Source: Ruminococcus sp. YE71 (GTDB taxonomy: Bacteria > Bacillota > Clostridia > Oscillospirales > Ruminococcaceae). From it: a stretch of DNA of 64,000 nucleotides. The translations under genes were made by a program, and so were the position numbers. Under the pieces are notes generated by a model that did not search any database, was not told where the DNA came from, and worked only from the letters and a program-made list of their open reading frames with translations. Below, one piece after another: positions 25,388 to 33,569 of this stretch; positions within the stretch are counted from its first letter, which is position 1, and each line of letters opens with the position of its first letter. The stretch is taken from positions 62,001 through 126,000 of the forward strand of contig NZ_FPIR01000012.1 in assembly GCF_900119155.1 (NCBI RefSeq), written 5' to 3'.

Positions 25388-26584
25388 ATGGGATTACTTG
25401 AGACCCTGCTGATAAAGCTCGGAATGACGGCAGGTGATATGCTTATCGAACGGGAGAATGAAAAGCGCCGGCAGACGGCAGTGAGACCTCAGACCGTTCC
25501 CTATCCCGAGCCTGTGAAAAAAGAAAAGCGGGAGGAAAAGCCTGCCGAGATCGCCGACGGTCAGTACAAGGACAGGAACGACCTTGAGGAATTCGTCGTT
25601 CCCGAGGGTATCACAAGGATCGGCAGGAGAGCGTTCAAGGATTGCAAATGTCTCACAAAGATCACTTTGCCGTCCTCGCTGAAAGAGATCGATATGGATG
25701 CGTTCAGGGGCTGTGCTTCGCTTCGCGAGGTCATCGTCCCCGAGGGCGTGACGAAGATGGGCGACGGAGTTTTCTACGACTGTTCTGCACTTGAAAAAGC
25801 CGTTTTGCCAAAGAGCATGAACGGCTCGCAGATAGGCTGCGGATTGTTTGCCGACTGCACCGCACTCGAAGACGTTACTCTGCCCGACAGACTGACAGGC
25901 GAGTTTTTCAATGTGTTCAAGAAGTGCGAGCTGCTGACCTCGATGGAGATCCCCGAGGGCGTGACGAAGATCGGTTCATTCGCGTTTGAGGGCTGCACCG
26001 CGCTGAGATCTGTCAAGATACCCGAAACGGTGAAGATGATCGAACACAGGGCGTTCCCGAACTGCACCTCGCTGAAAGAGATATACATACCCGACAGCGT
26101 GCGCATCATCGACGCTTTCGACACCTTCCGCAAATGCATCGCTCTCGAAAAGATACGGCTTCCTATCGGCGTGAGCTTCCGGAAGAAGTTTGACGAAGGC
26201 GAGGGTCCGGGCAGCTGTTTCTGGGACTGCGATTCGCTAAGAACGGTCGTCTTCGGAGACCGCAGCTTCAGTCTGAAAGGCACACTTGACTATGACACAC
26301 TGAACGTCATGTACGCAGCCCTCGGAGCTGAGCGGAACGAAAAGGCAGTTGAGTATGTGAAGGAGAATCTGCGTGACGTGCTCGGTTCGCTCGTTATGAA
26401 AGAGGATGCCGACACCGCACGCGCCCTGCTCGATTCGATGTCTCAGCCCGACGTTCCCGAAGAGGACATCATCGAAGCTGTTGACAGCGCGGGCATGATG
26501 GGCGTGACAGGCGTTTTCGATGTGCTTTGCGCATACGCTGCCCGACGAGGGATACATATCGACCTCGGAGAAGATCTAAATTAA
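25388..26584 (+). CDS. leucine-rich-repeat protein (BspA/LRR_5 type), apparently cytoplasmic
   Basis: A 398-residue protein with eight or nine repeats of about 22-23 residues, each of the form I-x-IPEGVTxIGxxAFxxCxxL, between about residues 62 and 290. The N-terminal 60 residues are charged (ERENEKRRQ, KKEKREEKP) and there is no signal peptide, cell-wall anchor or dockerin, unlike most BspA-type proteins, which are surface-exposed. The C-terminal 110 residues are helical and acidic with no family I recognise. It lies between the GNAT gene and a PLP enzyme with short spacings. Function unknown; binding of a protein partner is the usual role of such repeats. Confidence 0.8.
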   Translation: MGLLETLLIKLGMTAGDMLIERENEKRRQTAVRPQTVPYPEPVKKEKREEKPAEIADGQYKDRNDLEEFVVPEGITRIGRRAFKDCKCLTKITLPSSLKEIDMDAFRGCASLREVIVPEGVTKMGDGVFYDCSALEKAVLPKSMNGSQIGCGLFADCTALEDVTLPDRLTGEFFNVFKKCELLTSMEIPEGVTKIGSFAFEGCTALRSVKIPETVKMIEHRAFPNCTSLKEIYIPDSVRIIDAFDTFRKCIALEKIRLPIGVSFRKKFDEGEGPGSCFWDCDSLRTVVFGDRSFSLKGTLDYDTLNVMYAALGAERNEKAVEYVKENLRDVLGSLVMKEDADTARALLDSMSQPDVPEEDIIEAVDSAGMMGVTGVFDVLCAYAARRGIHIDLGEDLN

Positions 26585-26599
26585 TTACGGAGTAATAGA

Positions 26600-27868
26600 A
26601 TGACAGATATTTTTGATTTTGACCCCCGACTGCTCGAACTTGCGCAGCAGGCGGAGAAAAAGGCGGCGGCGAGCTTTGCAGAGCTTGCCGAGAACGCCGA
26701 ATATAACAGCGCAAAGGTGCTCAAAGCCTTCATCGACAACCGCGTAAGCGAGAGCTGCATGAAGGGTACGACGGGCTACGGTTACGGCGACATCGGACGC
26801 GAGACCCTCGACGCGGTCTACGCGCAGGCTCTCGGTGGCGAGGACGCGGTGGTGAGACACACCTTCGTTAACGGCACTCACGCGCTGTCTACCGCGCTTT
26901 TCGGCGTGCTTCGTCCGGGTGACGAGATGCTTTCGCTGACGGGAAGCCCCTACGACACGATGGAAGAAGTCATCGGCATCCGCGGCGAGAAGGGAAGAGG
27001 TTCGCTGACCGATTTCGGCGTGAAGTACTCTCAGGTGGAGCTGAAAGCCGACGGTACCCCCGACCTTGACGGCATCAGAGCGAACGCGGCAGGCAAGAAA
27101 GTCGGCTACATACAGCGTTCGAGAGGTTACTCGCTGCGTCCGTCGTTCAGGGTGGATGTTATCGGTGAGGTGATAAAGGCGGCTCGCGAAGCGAACCCCG
27201 ACATCATCATTATCGTGGATAACTGCTACGGCGAGTTCGTGGAGAAGCGCGAACCGCTGGCAGTCGGCGCAGACCTCATCGTGGGTTCACTGATAAAGAA
27301 CCCGGGCGGCGGCATCGCGTCAACGGGCGGCTATATCTGCGGCAGAAAAGACCTTGTGGAGCTTTGCGCTGACAGACTCGCCTGCATCGGTGCGGGAAAG
27401 GAAGTCGGCTGTACGCTGACACAGAGCAGAGAGATGTTCATGGGATTTTTCCTCGCTCCGACGGTTGTTGAAGCGGCGCTGAAAACAAGCGTTTTCGCCT
27501 GTGCGCTGTTCGAGAGCCTCGGTTTCAGAACTTTCCCGAGCAGTACAGAAAAACGTACAGATATAATCGCATCTATCTGTCTTGAGAACGAGGAGCGTCT
27601 GACGGCGTTTTGTCAGGGGATCCAGAAGGGTTCACCCGTGGATTCTTTCGTATCGCCCGAAGCGTGGGATATGCCCGGATATGAGAGCCGAGTTATCATG
27701 GCGGCTGGAGCGTTCACGATGGGCGCGTCGATAGAGCTTTCGGCGGATGCACCGATACGTGAGCCGTTTGCGGCATGGCTGCAAGGCGGCATAACATACC
27801 CGTCGGGCAAGATAGGAATATTGACTGCGGCACAGGAGCTTATCAATAAAGGCCTGGCAAAGCTGTAA
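26600..27868 (+). CDS. methionine gamma-lyase family protein (YnbB/aluminium-resistance family)
   Basis: A 422-residue PLP-dependent enzyme of the family often labelled aluminium resistance protein or methionine gamma-lyase-like. Markers are KGTTGYGYGDIGR, the substrate/cofactor segment FVNGTHALSTALFG, the PLP-phosphate region IIIVDNCYGEF, and the Schiff-base Lys in GSLIKNPGGG. The Cys/Met-metabolism enzyme fold is clear, but the real substrate of this subgroup is not known to me. It ends the murD-to-PLP-enzyme run. The next 459 bases contain the structured element described below. Confidence 0.88.
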   Translation: MTDIFDFDPRLLELAQQAEKKAAASFAELAENAEYNSAKVLKAFIDNRVSESCMKGTTGYGYGDIGRETLDAVYAQALGGEDAVVRHTFVNGTHALSTALFGVLRPGDEMLSLTGSPYDTMEEVIGIRGEKGRGSLTDFGVKYSQVELKADGTPDLDGIRANAAGKKVGYIQRSRGYSLRPSFRVDVIGEVIKAAREANPDIIIIVDNCYGEFVEKREPLAVGADLIVGSLIKNPGGGIASTGGYICGRKDLVELCADRLACIGAGKEVGCTLTQSREMFMGFFLAPTVVEAALKTSVFACALFESLGFRTFPSSTEKRTDIIASICLENEERLTAFCQGIQKGSPVDSFVSPEAWDMPGYESRVIMAAGAFTMGASIELSADAPIREPFAAWLQGGITYPSGKIGILTAAQELINKGLAKL

Positions 27869-27899
27869 AAAAGAAATAGGAAAGACTGCAAGTCCGCAC

Positions 27900-28225
27900 A
27901 AATGAAGCGGAAAACGCCAGAGACTCAGGCGGTCCAGCTGCCGAAGCTGGTCAGAGTCCAGAGGCGGAAGCCTTTGGCGTGGTTTGGAGCAGAGCTCCAA
28001 TTTTCGCCGAAGGCGAAACGAAACGAGTGTCATCCACAAACCACCCGTAAACGAACACTCGAACCCCCAAAAGCCATATGATCGGCAAATCCAAATCATA
28101 CCGTCCAAAAAAGCACGGCATGAGAGCCCCGAACGATACCGCAGTAACAAACGATTTGCCGATCATATTTTGGCGAGAGAGCGCAAGCGATTCGAGCCAA
28201 AGACCAGATCAGGCGCAAGCCTGAT
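27900..28225 (+). ncRNA. candidate structured RNA, copy A
   Basis: A dense set of helices with no plausible ORF. The 3' domain has a 16-bp perfect helix (28076-28091 with 28153-28168) enclosing 61 nt that includes CCGTCC, then a 6-bp helix TTTGGC/GCCAAA (28169-28174 with 28196-28201) capped by a GCAA loop, then a 7-bp helix ATCAGGC/GCCTGAT capped by GCAA. A second copy at 58.6-58.9 kb keeps the same helices, loop lengths and GNRA loops with compensatory changes. The 5' domain (27900-28061) holds further hairpins: CCAGCT/AGCTGG, AGAGGC-GGAA-GCCTTT, GGAGC/GCTCC, TTTCGCC/GGCGAAA and CGAGTGT/ACACTCG. GNRA loops form only on the plus strand, which suggests that strand is transcribed. It could be a noncoding RNA or a MITE; I do not recognise the family. 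Confidence 0.55.
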
Positions 28226-28327
28226 AAAAACCCGACCAAACACAAAAACCAAAAACCAGACCCACCAAACACCCAAGAAACAACACCCCCTATCAAGGAT
28301 AATAACCAACAGAAAGGAATGATACAA

Positions 28328-29287
28328 ATGGCGGAGATCTTTACCGTAACTATAGCAGAGCTTGTCAAGGAACTGAACCTTGAGCTCGTTTATTCCCCGA
28401 AGCCCGCAGAGGAGATATACGTGTCGGACAACGACTGCAACCGTCCCGGATTACAGCTGATGGGCTTCTATGAGTACTTCAACGCAGAACGTATACAGAT
28501 ATGCGGAAACATGGAGTTCGCATACCTTGCGAGCGTTGATGAGGAGACCCGTTACAAGAAGATCGAGACCCTTTTCGCGACACGCATACCTATGTTCATC
28601 GTCGCACGCGGTCACGAACTTTACCCCGAAATGGTCGATCTCGCAAAGAAATACGAGATACCTATCGGCAGGACAAAGGAATCGACCACGACCTTCATGG
28701 CTTCGCTGATAAGCCTGCTGAACGTCCGCCTTGCACCGAGGATAACCCGCCACGGCGTTCTCATCGAGATCTACGGCGAAGGCGTTCTGATCGTCGGCGA
28801 GAGCGGCGTAGGTAAGTCCGAGACCGCTATCGAGCTCGTCAAGAGAGGTCACCGTCTGGTAGCTGACGACGCTGTTGAGATAAGACGCGTCTCGAGCATT
28901 AGTCTTGTGGGCTCGTCCCCCGACAATATCCGCCATTTCCTTGAGATACGCGGTATCGGTATCATCAACGTCCGCAGACTGTTCGGTATGGGTGCCGTTA
29001 AGGTCACCGAAAAGATCGACATGGTAGTCGAGCTCGAACCCTGGGATTCCAACAAGGTCTACGACCGTATGGGCGTTGACAACGAGTTCACACAGATACT
29101 CGGCGTGAGCGTTCCGTCGCTGACCATCCCGATAAAGCCCGGACGTAACCTTGCAGTTATCCTCGAAGTTGCCGCTATGAACAACCGTCAGAAGAAGATG
29201 GGCTACAACGCCGCTCAGGAACTTCTCGATAACCTCGGTCTTCAGGTGGATACCAAGGATAAGGTCAAGAACTGGGACTATATGTAA
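28328..29287 (+). CDS. hprK: HPr(Ser) kinase/phosphorylase
   Basis: A 319-residue bifunctional enzyme that phosphorylates or dephosphorylates Ser46 of HPr (and Crh) in response to glycolytic state, the central switch of Gram-positive carbon catabolite repression. The Walker A is GESGVGKS (residues 157-164), the catalytic His is in TRHG (about 142), and the HprK signature LEIRGIGIINV follows. ATG 28328 is preferred: AAAGGA lies 9 bases upstream, whereas the earlier ATG 28319 touches it. It begins the hprK-PHP-murB-rapZ-whiA cluster. Confidence 0.94.
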   Translation: MAEIFTVTIAELVKELNLELVYSPKPAEEIYVSDNDCNRPGLQLMGFYEYFNAERIQICGNMEFAYLASVDEETRYKKIETLFATRIPMFIVARGHELYPEMVDLAKKYEIPIGRTKESTTTFMASLISLLNVRLAPRITRHGVLIEIYGEGVLIVGESGVGKSETAIELVKRGHRLVADDAVEIRRVSSISLVGSSPDNIRHFLEIRGIGIINVRRLFGMGAVKVTEKIDMVVELEPWDSNKVYDRMGVDNEFTQILGVSVPSLTIPIKPGRNLAVILEVAAMNNRQKKMGYNAAQELLDNLGLQVDTKDKVKNWDYM

Positions 29288-29296
29288 GGTGATACT

Positions 29297-30019
29297 ATGC
29301 TGATAGAAGCAGATCTTCACACACATACCTGCGCGTCTACCCATGCGTACTCCACCATTAAGGAGAACTGCCGCTATGCCTCGCGCTACGGTCTGAAGGC
29401 CATCGCTATGACCGATCACATGATCGGCACGCAGGACGCTCCCCACATATGGCATTTCGAGAACATGAAGTGCCTGCCGAGAGCGATAAGCGGCGTGTAT
29501 GTGCTCAAAGGCGTTGAACTGAACATCACTGGCAGCGGCGGCGGTGTCGATATGGATGAAACGCTGCTGAAAAAGATGGAGTGGTGCGTGGCTTCGCTTC
29601 ACCATTCGGTGGTGGGCGAGATGGATGCCGATGCAGTCACTTCCGCGTATCTGCACGCCGCCGAAAATCCGTACATCGACGTAATAGGACATCCGATCAA
29701 CCCTGCTTACCCATTCGATATGGAGAAGTGTCTGAAAGCCTTCAAGGAGCACGATAAGCTCGTTGAGGTCAACGAGAATATGCTTGTGTACAGATCGGGC
29801 GCGGCAAAGGTGTGCGCAGAGATGCTTCGGATATGCAAAAAGTACGAGATCCCCGTGGTGGTGGATACCGACGCACATTACTGTGAGCTTGTGGGCATGG
29901 TGCCCCGATCGGAAAAGCTCATCGAAGAGCTCGGTTTCCCCATCGGGCTCGTGGAGAACACGAGCTGGGACAAAATACACGAGAGGGTTCGCGCTAAGCA
30001 CCCCGATCTATACATTTGA
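29297..30019 (+). CDS. PHP-domain phosphatase (YcdX-like)
   Basis: A 240-residue metal-dependent phosphoesterase. The PHP metal-binding motifs are present: DLHTHT at the start, MTDHM, the His in SLHHSVVG, IGHP, and VDTDAHY near the end. The family contains trinuclear-zinc phosphatases such as YcdX. The substrate is unknown. It lies 10 bases after hprK and a few bases before murB. Confidence 0.85.
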   Translation: MLIEADLHTHTCASTHAYSTIKENCRYASRYGLKAIAMTDHMIGTQDAPHIWHFENMKCLPRAISGVYVLKGVELNITGSGGGVDMDETLLKKMEWCVASLHHSVVGEMDADAVTSAYLHAAENPYIDVIGHPINPAYPFDMEKCLKAFKEHDKLVEVNENMLVYRSGAAKVCAEMLRICKKYEIPVVVDTDAHYCELVGMVPRSEKLIEELGFPIGLVENTSWDKIHERVRAKHPDLYI

Positions 30020-30039
30020 AAGGAACAGGTAGCATACAA

Positions 30040-30954
30040 ATGCATTTTAACGAATTATCGGAGTTTGCCGAGGGTCTTGGATGTACCGTCATGCGTGACG
30101 AACCGCTCAGCAAACATACGACATTCCGTATCGGAGGTCCGTGCAGGCTGATGATCGTTCCCGACAGTGCCGAGGCCCTTGCGTCTCTCAGACGCTTCAC
30201 GGGTGAAAAAGGCATCAGGACGCTCATCATCGGCAAGGGCTCGAATATGCTCTGCGCCGACGAGGGCTTCGACGGCGCGGTGATACTGCTCGACAAGACC
30301 TTCGGAAAGATAGAGCTTATCTCGGATGACACTATCCGCGCCGAAGCAGGCGCACAGCTCATTTCCGTCTGCACAAAGGCGCTGGAGCACAGCCTTACGG
30401 GTCTTGAATTCGCTTACGGCATCCCGGGAACGGTGGGCGGCGGCATATTCATGAACGCAGGCGCTTACGGCGGCGAGATGAGAAACGTTATCGAGAGCGT
30501 TACTGCCGTTGACAGAAACGGTGAGTTCCATACCTACTCTGCTGATGAACTTGCCTTTACCTACCGCAGCTCACGCTTCGCAAAGTCGGATGAGGTCATC
30601 GTCAGCGGAGATTTCAAACTCAGTCACGGCGACAAGGATGAGATCAGCGCCGAGATGGAACGCCTCATGGGTTGCAGAAGGAGCAAACAGCCTCTCGATT
30701 TCCCGAACGCAGGTTCTACCTTCAAGCGTCCCGAGGAGGATGTTTACGTAGGGAAACTCATTCAGGACAACGGACTTCGCGGCAAGACGATAGGCGGCGC
30801 ACAGGTGTCCGAAAAACACTGCGGCTTCGTGGTGAACAAGGGCGGCGCGACCTGTGATGACGTGACGAGCCTTATAAAGATGATACAGGATACCATCAAG
30901 GAAAGAACGGGTTATTCGCTTGAGTGCGAGGTAAGGATAATCCCGTATAAGTAA
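30040..30954 (+). CDS. murB: UDP-N-acetylenolpyruvoylglucosamine reductase
   Basis: A 304-residue FAD enzyme that reduces the enolpyruvyl ether to make UDP-MurNAc in peptidoglycan synthesis. FAD-binding motifs GKGSNMLC and YGIPGTVGGGIFMNAGAYGGEM-like stretch (about residues 126-147) are visible, along with the catalytic-region SSRF and NAGSTFKRPE. This is the short type II arrangement. ATG 30040 follows AAAGGAACAGG; the in-frame TTG at 30016 overlaps the preceding gene and is less likely. It sits in the hprK-rapZ cluster typical of Clostridia. Confidence 0.94.
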   Translation: MHFNELSEFAEGLGCTVMRDEPLSKHTTFRIGGPCRLMIVPDSAEALASLRRFTGEKGIRTLIIGKGSNMLCADEGFDGAVILLDKTFGKIELISDDTIRAEAGAQLISVCTKALEHSLTGLEFAYGIPGTVGGGIFMNAGAYGGEMRNVIESVTAVDRNGEFHTYSADELAFTYRSSRFAKSDEVIVSGDFKLSHGDKDEISAEMERLMGCRRSKQPLDFPNAGSTFKRPEEDVYVGKLIQDNGLRGKTIGGAQVSEKHCGFVVNKGGATCDDVTSLIKMIQDTIKERTGYSLECEVRIIPYK

Positions 30955-30973
30955 AAAGGAGAGGTGAACGTAA

Positions 30974-31831
30974 ATGCAGTTCGTTATCGTAACGGGAATG
31001 TCAGGTTCGGGCAAGTCGATGGCTGTCGATGTGCTTGAGGATCTTGGATATTATTGCATAGACAATATCCCCCCCGAGCTGATACCGAAGTTCATCGAGC
31101 TTTGCAGGACGGCTAATAAGATAGAAAAGGCAGCGTTCGTTGTAGATGTCCGCGGAGGAGACTTCTTCTACGCGTTTCAGGATGCGGTGCATACACTGCG
31201 CACGAGCGAGCTCAACCTGAAGATACTCTTCCTTGAATCCGACGACGCGATAATCGCAAGACGCTACAAGGAGACGCGCAGAAAGCACCCCCTTATCGAG
31301 ACCGCGGGCGGCGACCTCAAACGCGCTGTAATGCTCGAAAGGGAACTGCTGACTTCCGCAAAGGCGATGAGCGATTACTATATCGATACCTCGAACTACT
31401 CGACTGCCGAGTTCCGCAAGAGGATGCACTCGATATTCGAGGGCGAGGACAGCGAACATATGGTCATCGACGTCCGCTCCTTCGGGTTCAAGTACGGCGT
31501 GTTCGGCGAGGGCGACCTTGTTTTCGACGTGAGATGCCTGCCGAACCCCTTCTACATTCCCGAGCTGAAACACAAGACGGGTCTTGACGAGGACGTTTCG
31601 GGCTACGTGATGAAATTCGACGAGTCCAAAGAAGTGTACAAAAAGATGGCAGACCTCATCGACTTCATGATACCACTCTACGAGAAAGAGGGCAAGAGCC
31701 AGCTGGTCATCGGCTTCGGATGCACGGGCGGAAAGCACCGCAGTGTTACATTCGCAGAGGCTGTGGGCAAGCATCTCCAGAGCGAGGGTCATAAGGTCAG
31801 GGTCAGCCACAGGGATATAGAAAAGCATTGA
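30974..31831 (+). CDS. rapZ: RNase adapter / nucleotide-binding protein RapZ (YvcJ)
   Basis: A 285-residue P-loop protein with Walker A GMSGSGKS at residues 8-15. The Walker-B-like VVDVRGGDFF and the C-terminal signature GFGCTGGKHRSV are characteristic. In E. coli RapZ guides RNase E to GlmZ and senses glucosamine-6-phosphate; in Firmicutes YvcJ is a nucleotide-hydrolysing protein linked to competence. It lies between murB and whiA. The yvcK/glmR gene normally found between rapZ and whiA is absent here. Confidence 0.93.
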   Translation: MQFVIVTGMSGSGKSMAVDVLEDLGYYCIDNIPPELIPKFIELCRTANKIEKAAFVVDVRGGDFFYAFQDAVHTLRTSELNLKILFLESDDAIIARRYKETRRKHPLIETAGGDLKRAVMLERELLTSAKAMSDYYIDTSNYSTAEFRKRMHSIFEGEDSEHMVIDVRSFGFKYGVFGEGDLVFDVRCLPNPFYIPELKHKTGLDEDVSGYVMKFDESKEVYKKMADLIDFMIPLYEKEGKSQLVIGFGCTGGKHRSVTFAEAVGKHLQSEGHKVRVSHRDIEKH

Positions 31832-31847
31832 TAAGGATAGATAGCTG

Positions 31848-32777
31848 ATGTCGGAAACTATGGAGCTTTCCTTTTCGCAGAGGGTTAAAGAGGAGATCAT
31901 ATCAAGGATCAATTCGTCCGCTAAGGCAGATGCCTGCCTTTACGGACTTCTTCTGTGTACGAATATACTGAACGAGGACGAGATAACGCTTCTGACCGAG
32001 ACGGTCTCGGTGTCCGAGATGTTCTCGGTGAATGTCAGCCGCATCTGCGGCGAGGGCAACCTCACGGTCGTGCCCACAGAACGCGGCGGCGGCACGGTGA
32101 TGTACAGCATAACCGTCAATTCCGCGGATGCACGCAGTAAACTGCTCGGCTATTTCAGGATAGGCGAGGGCAGACAGCGGCTCGACCCGAAGTACCCGAA
32201 GAACAGCCTGCTGCCCTTCATGATAGCGGGGATGTACCTTGCCAGCGGCTCGATAAGCGACCCGAATAAGGGCTACCATATGGAAATGGCGCTCCCCGAT
32301 CTGGAGCTGTGCAACTTCCTCGGTCTGACCCTTCTCGAAAAGTACGATATGCTGGCAAAGCACGTCGAGCGAAAGAATCATCAGGTGCTGTACTTCAAGG
32401 AGTCGGACAACATTATAGATATGCTGGCTCTGATGGGGGCGACTTCGGCATCGTTTGAGCTGACGAACGTCAAGATATACAAGGATATGCGCAACAATAT
32501 CAACCGCGGCGTCAACTGCGTGAACGCAAATATCGAGAAGTCGATTCGCGCCGCCGAAAAGCAGATAGAGGACATCGAACTTATCGACGCGGAGATGGGG
32601 CTGGACACTCTGCCCGACAACCTGCGCGAGATAGCGATGCTGCGCTATGAGAACCCCGATTTCAACCTTGCCGACCTCGGCGCGGCACTGACTCCGCCGA
32701 TCTCGCGCTCGGGTGCGAATCACCGTTTACAGAAAATAGCTAAGATAGCTGACGATATAAGGAGGACTAAGTTATGA
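31848..32777 (+). CDS. whiA: DNA-binding protein WhiA
   Basis: A 309-residue regulator combining a degenerate LAGLIDADG homing-endonuclease fold (about residues 95-215) with a C-terminal helix-turn-helix. The latter reads LREIAMLRYENPDFNLADLGAALTPPISRSGANHRL in segments, the best-conserved part of the family. In Firmicutes it affects cell division and chromosome segregation; in actinomycetes it controls sporulation. It is 16 bases after rapZ and overlaps the next gene by ATGA. Confidence 0.93.
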   Translation: MSETMELSFSQRVKEEIISRINSSAKADACLYGLLLCTNILNEDEITLLTETVSVSEMFSVNVSRICGEGNLTVVPTERGGGTVMYSITVNSADARSKLLGYFRIGEGRQRLDPKYPKNSLLPFMIAGMYLASGSISDPNKGYHMEMALPDLELCNFLGLTLLEKYDMLAKHVERKNHQVLYFKESDNIIDMLALMGATSASFELTNVKIYKDMRNNINRGVNCVNANIEKSIRAAEKQIEDIELIDAEMGLDTLPDNLREIAMLRYENPDFNLADLGAALTPPISRSGANHRLQKIAKIADDIRRTKL

Positions 32778-33553
32778 AAAAAGCCATCGCGATTTTTGCG
32801 GCAGCACTGATGCTCACAGCCTGCGGAAACAAGCAGGAGGACAAGAACAGCAGCGGATCTGCCGCTGAGAAGACTGCGAGCGCGGCTGAGAGCGTTTCTT
32901 CTGAGGAGAATGCTCCCTCGGGCGCCGAAGCTTCTTCGTCAGGCACCGAGGAAAAGCTCGACTGCTCGGTACTACTCACCATCGACGGCAAGGAGATACC
33001 TTTTGCCGACGGTAAGGATGCTGTCGCAGAGGTGCTGGGGGACGAGTTCTCCGTGCGTGAATTCGAGACCTACAAGCTGCCAGAGGGTGTTAACGAGGAA
33101 GACCTCGTGCTTGTCGATGAGCATGAGGATATGGTCGATGACCGAAATATCATGGCAGTCAACTACCTGCTCCGCAACGCGGACAAGCATGATGTGACGC
33201 TTCTCGGACAGAAGGGCATCGGCATCACCCGCGACCAGCTCGTGAACTCCTTCCCCGACAGCGTTGTCAGCTATATGGACAGCGCAGATATGATCTGCTT
33301 CGTCAACGGCGAGCCCTTTACCTACGAGCACACCGACGACATCCCCAGCGAGCATCCGAGGAGCGAGGAGCTTTACTCGATGATCGAGAGCGGTGAGGCT
33401 GGACGCGTTGTCTGCCTGTACGTGCTGAGATACGGCGACGTTTCCTGGAACGAGATCATCGTGACCACTCTGGAAAAAGCGCCCGATGATCCTGCTGCAA
33501 AGTCGTCCGAAAAAACATCGGAAGAGAAGTCCGAGGATTCTTCCGAGAGCTGA
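32774..33553 (+). CDS. lipoprotein of unknown function
   Basis: A 259-residue protein with signal peptide and lipobox LTAC (Cys at about 16). A Ser/Glu/Ala-rich linker (to about residue 55) precedes a globular domain with LLTIDGKEIPFADG and a Ser/Lys/Glu-rich acidic tail. No family is recognised. The start overlaps the whiA stop codon (ATGA), so it is translated from the same message. The tripartite layout (lipobox, disordered spacer, small domain) matches the two foldase lipoproteins at the start of the window, but no isomerase motif is present. Confidence 0.8.
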   Translation: MKKAIAIFAAALMLTACGNKQEDKNSSGSAAEKTASAAESVSSEENAPSGAEASSSGTEEKLDCSVLLTIDGKEIPFADGKDAVAEVLGDEFSVREFETYKLPEGVNEEDLVLVDEHEDMVDDRNIMAVNYLLRNADKHDVTLLGQKGIGITRDQLVNSFPDSVVSYMDSADMICFVNGEPFTYEHTDDIPSEHPRSEELYSMIESGEAGRVVCLYVLRYGDVSWNEIIVTTLEKAPDDPAAKSSEKTSEEKSEDSSES

Positions 33554-33569
33554 AACGAGGTGAACGACC

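Noticed and set aside
27632-28368. Several short frames inside the structured element at 27.9-28.3 kb
   Set aside because: They cross strong hairpins, have no ribosome binding sites and differ completely from the frames of the second copy, so the element is not protein-coding.
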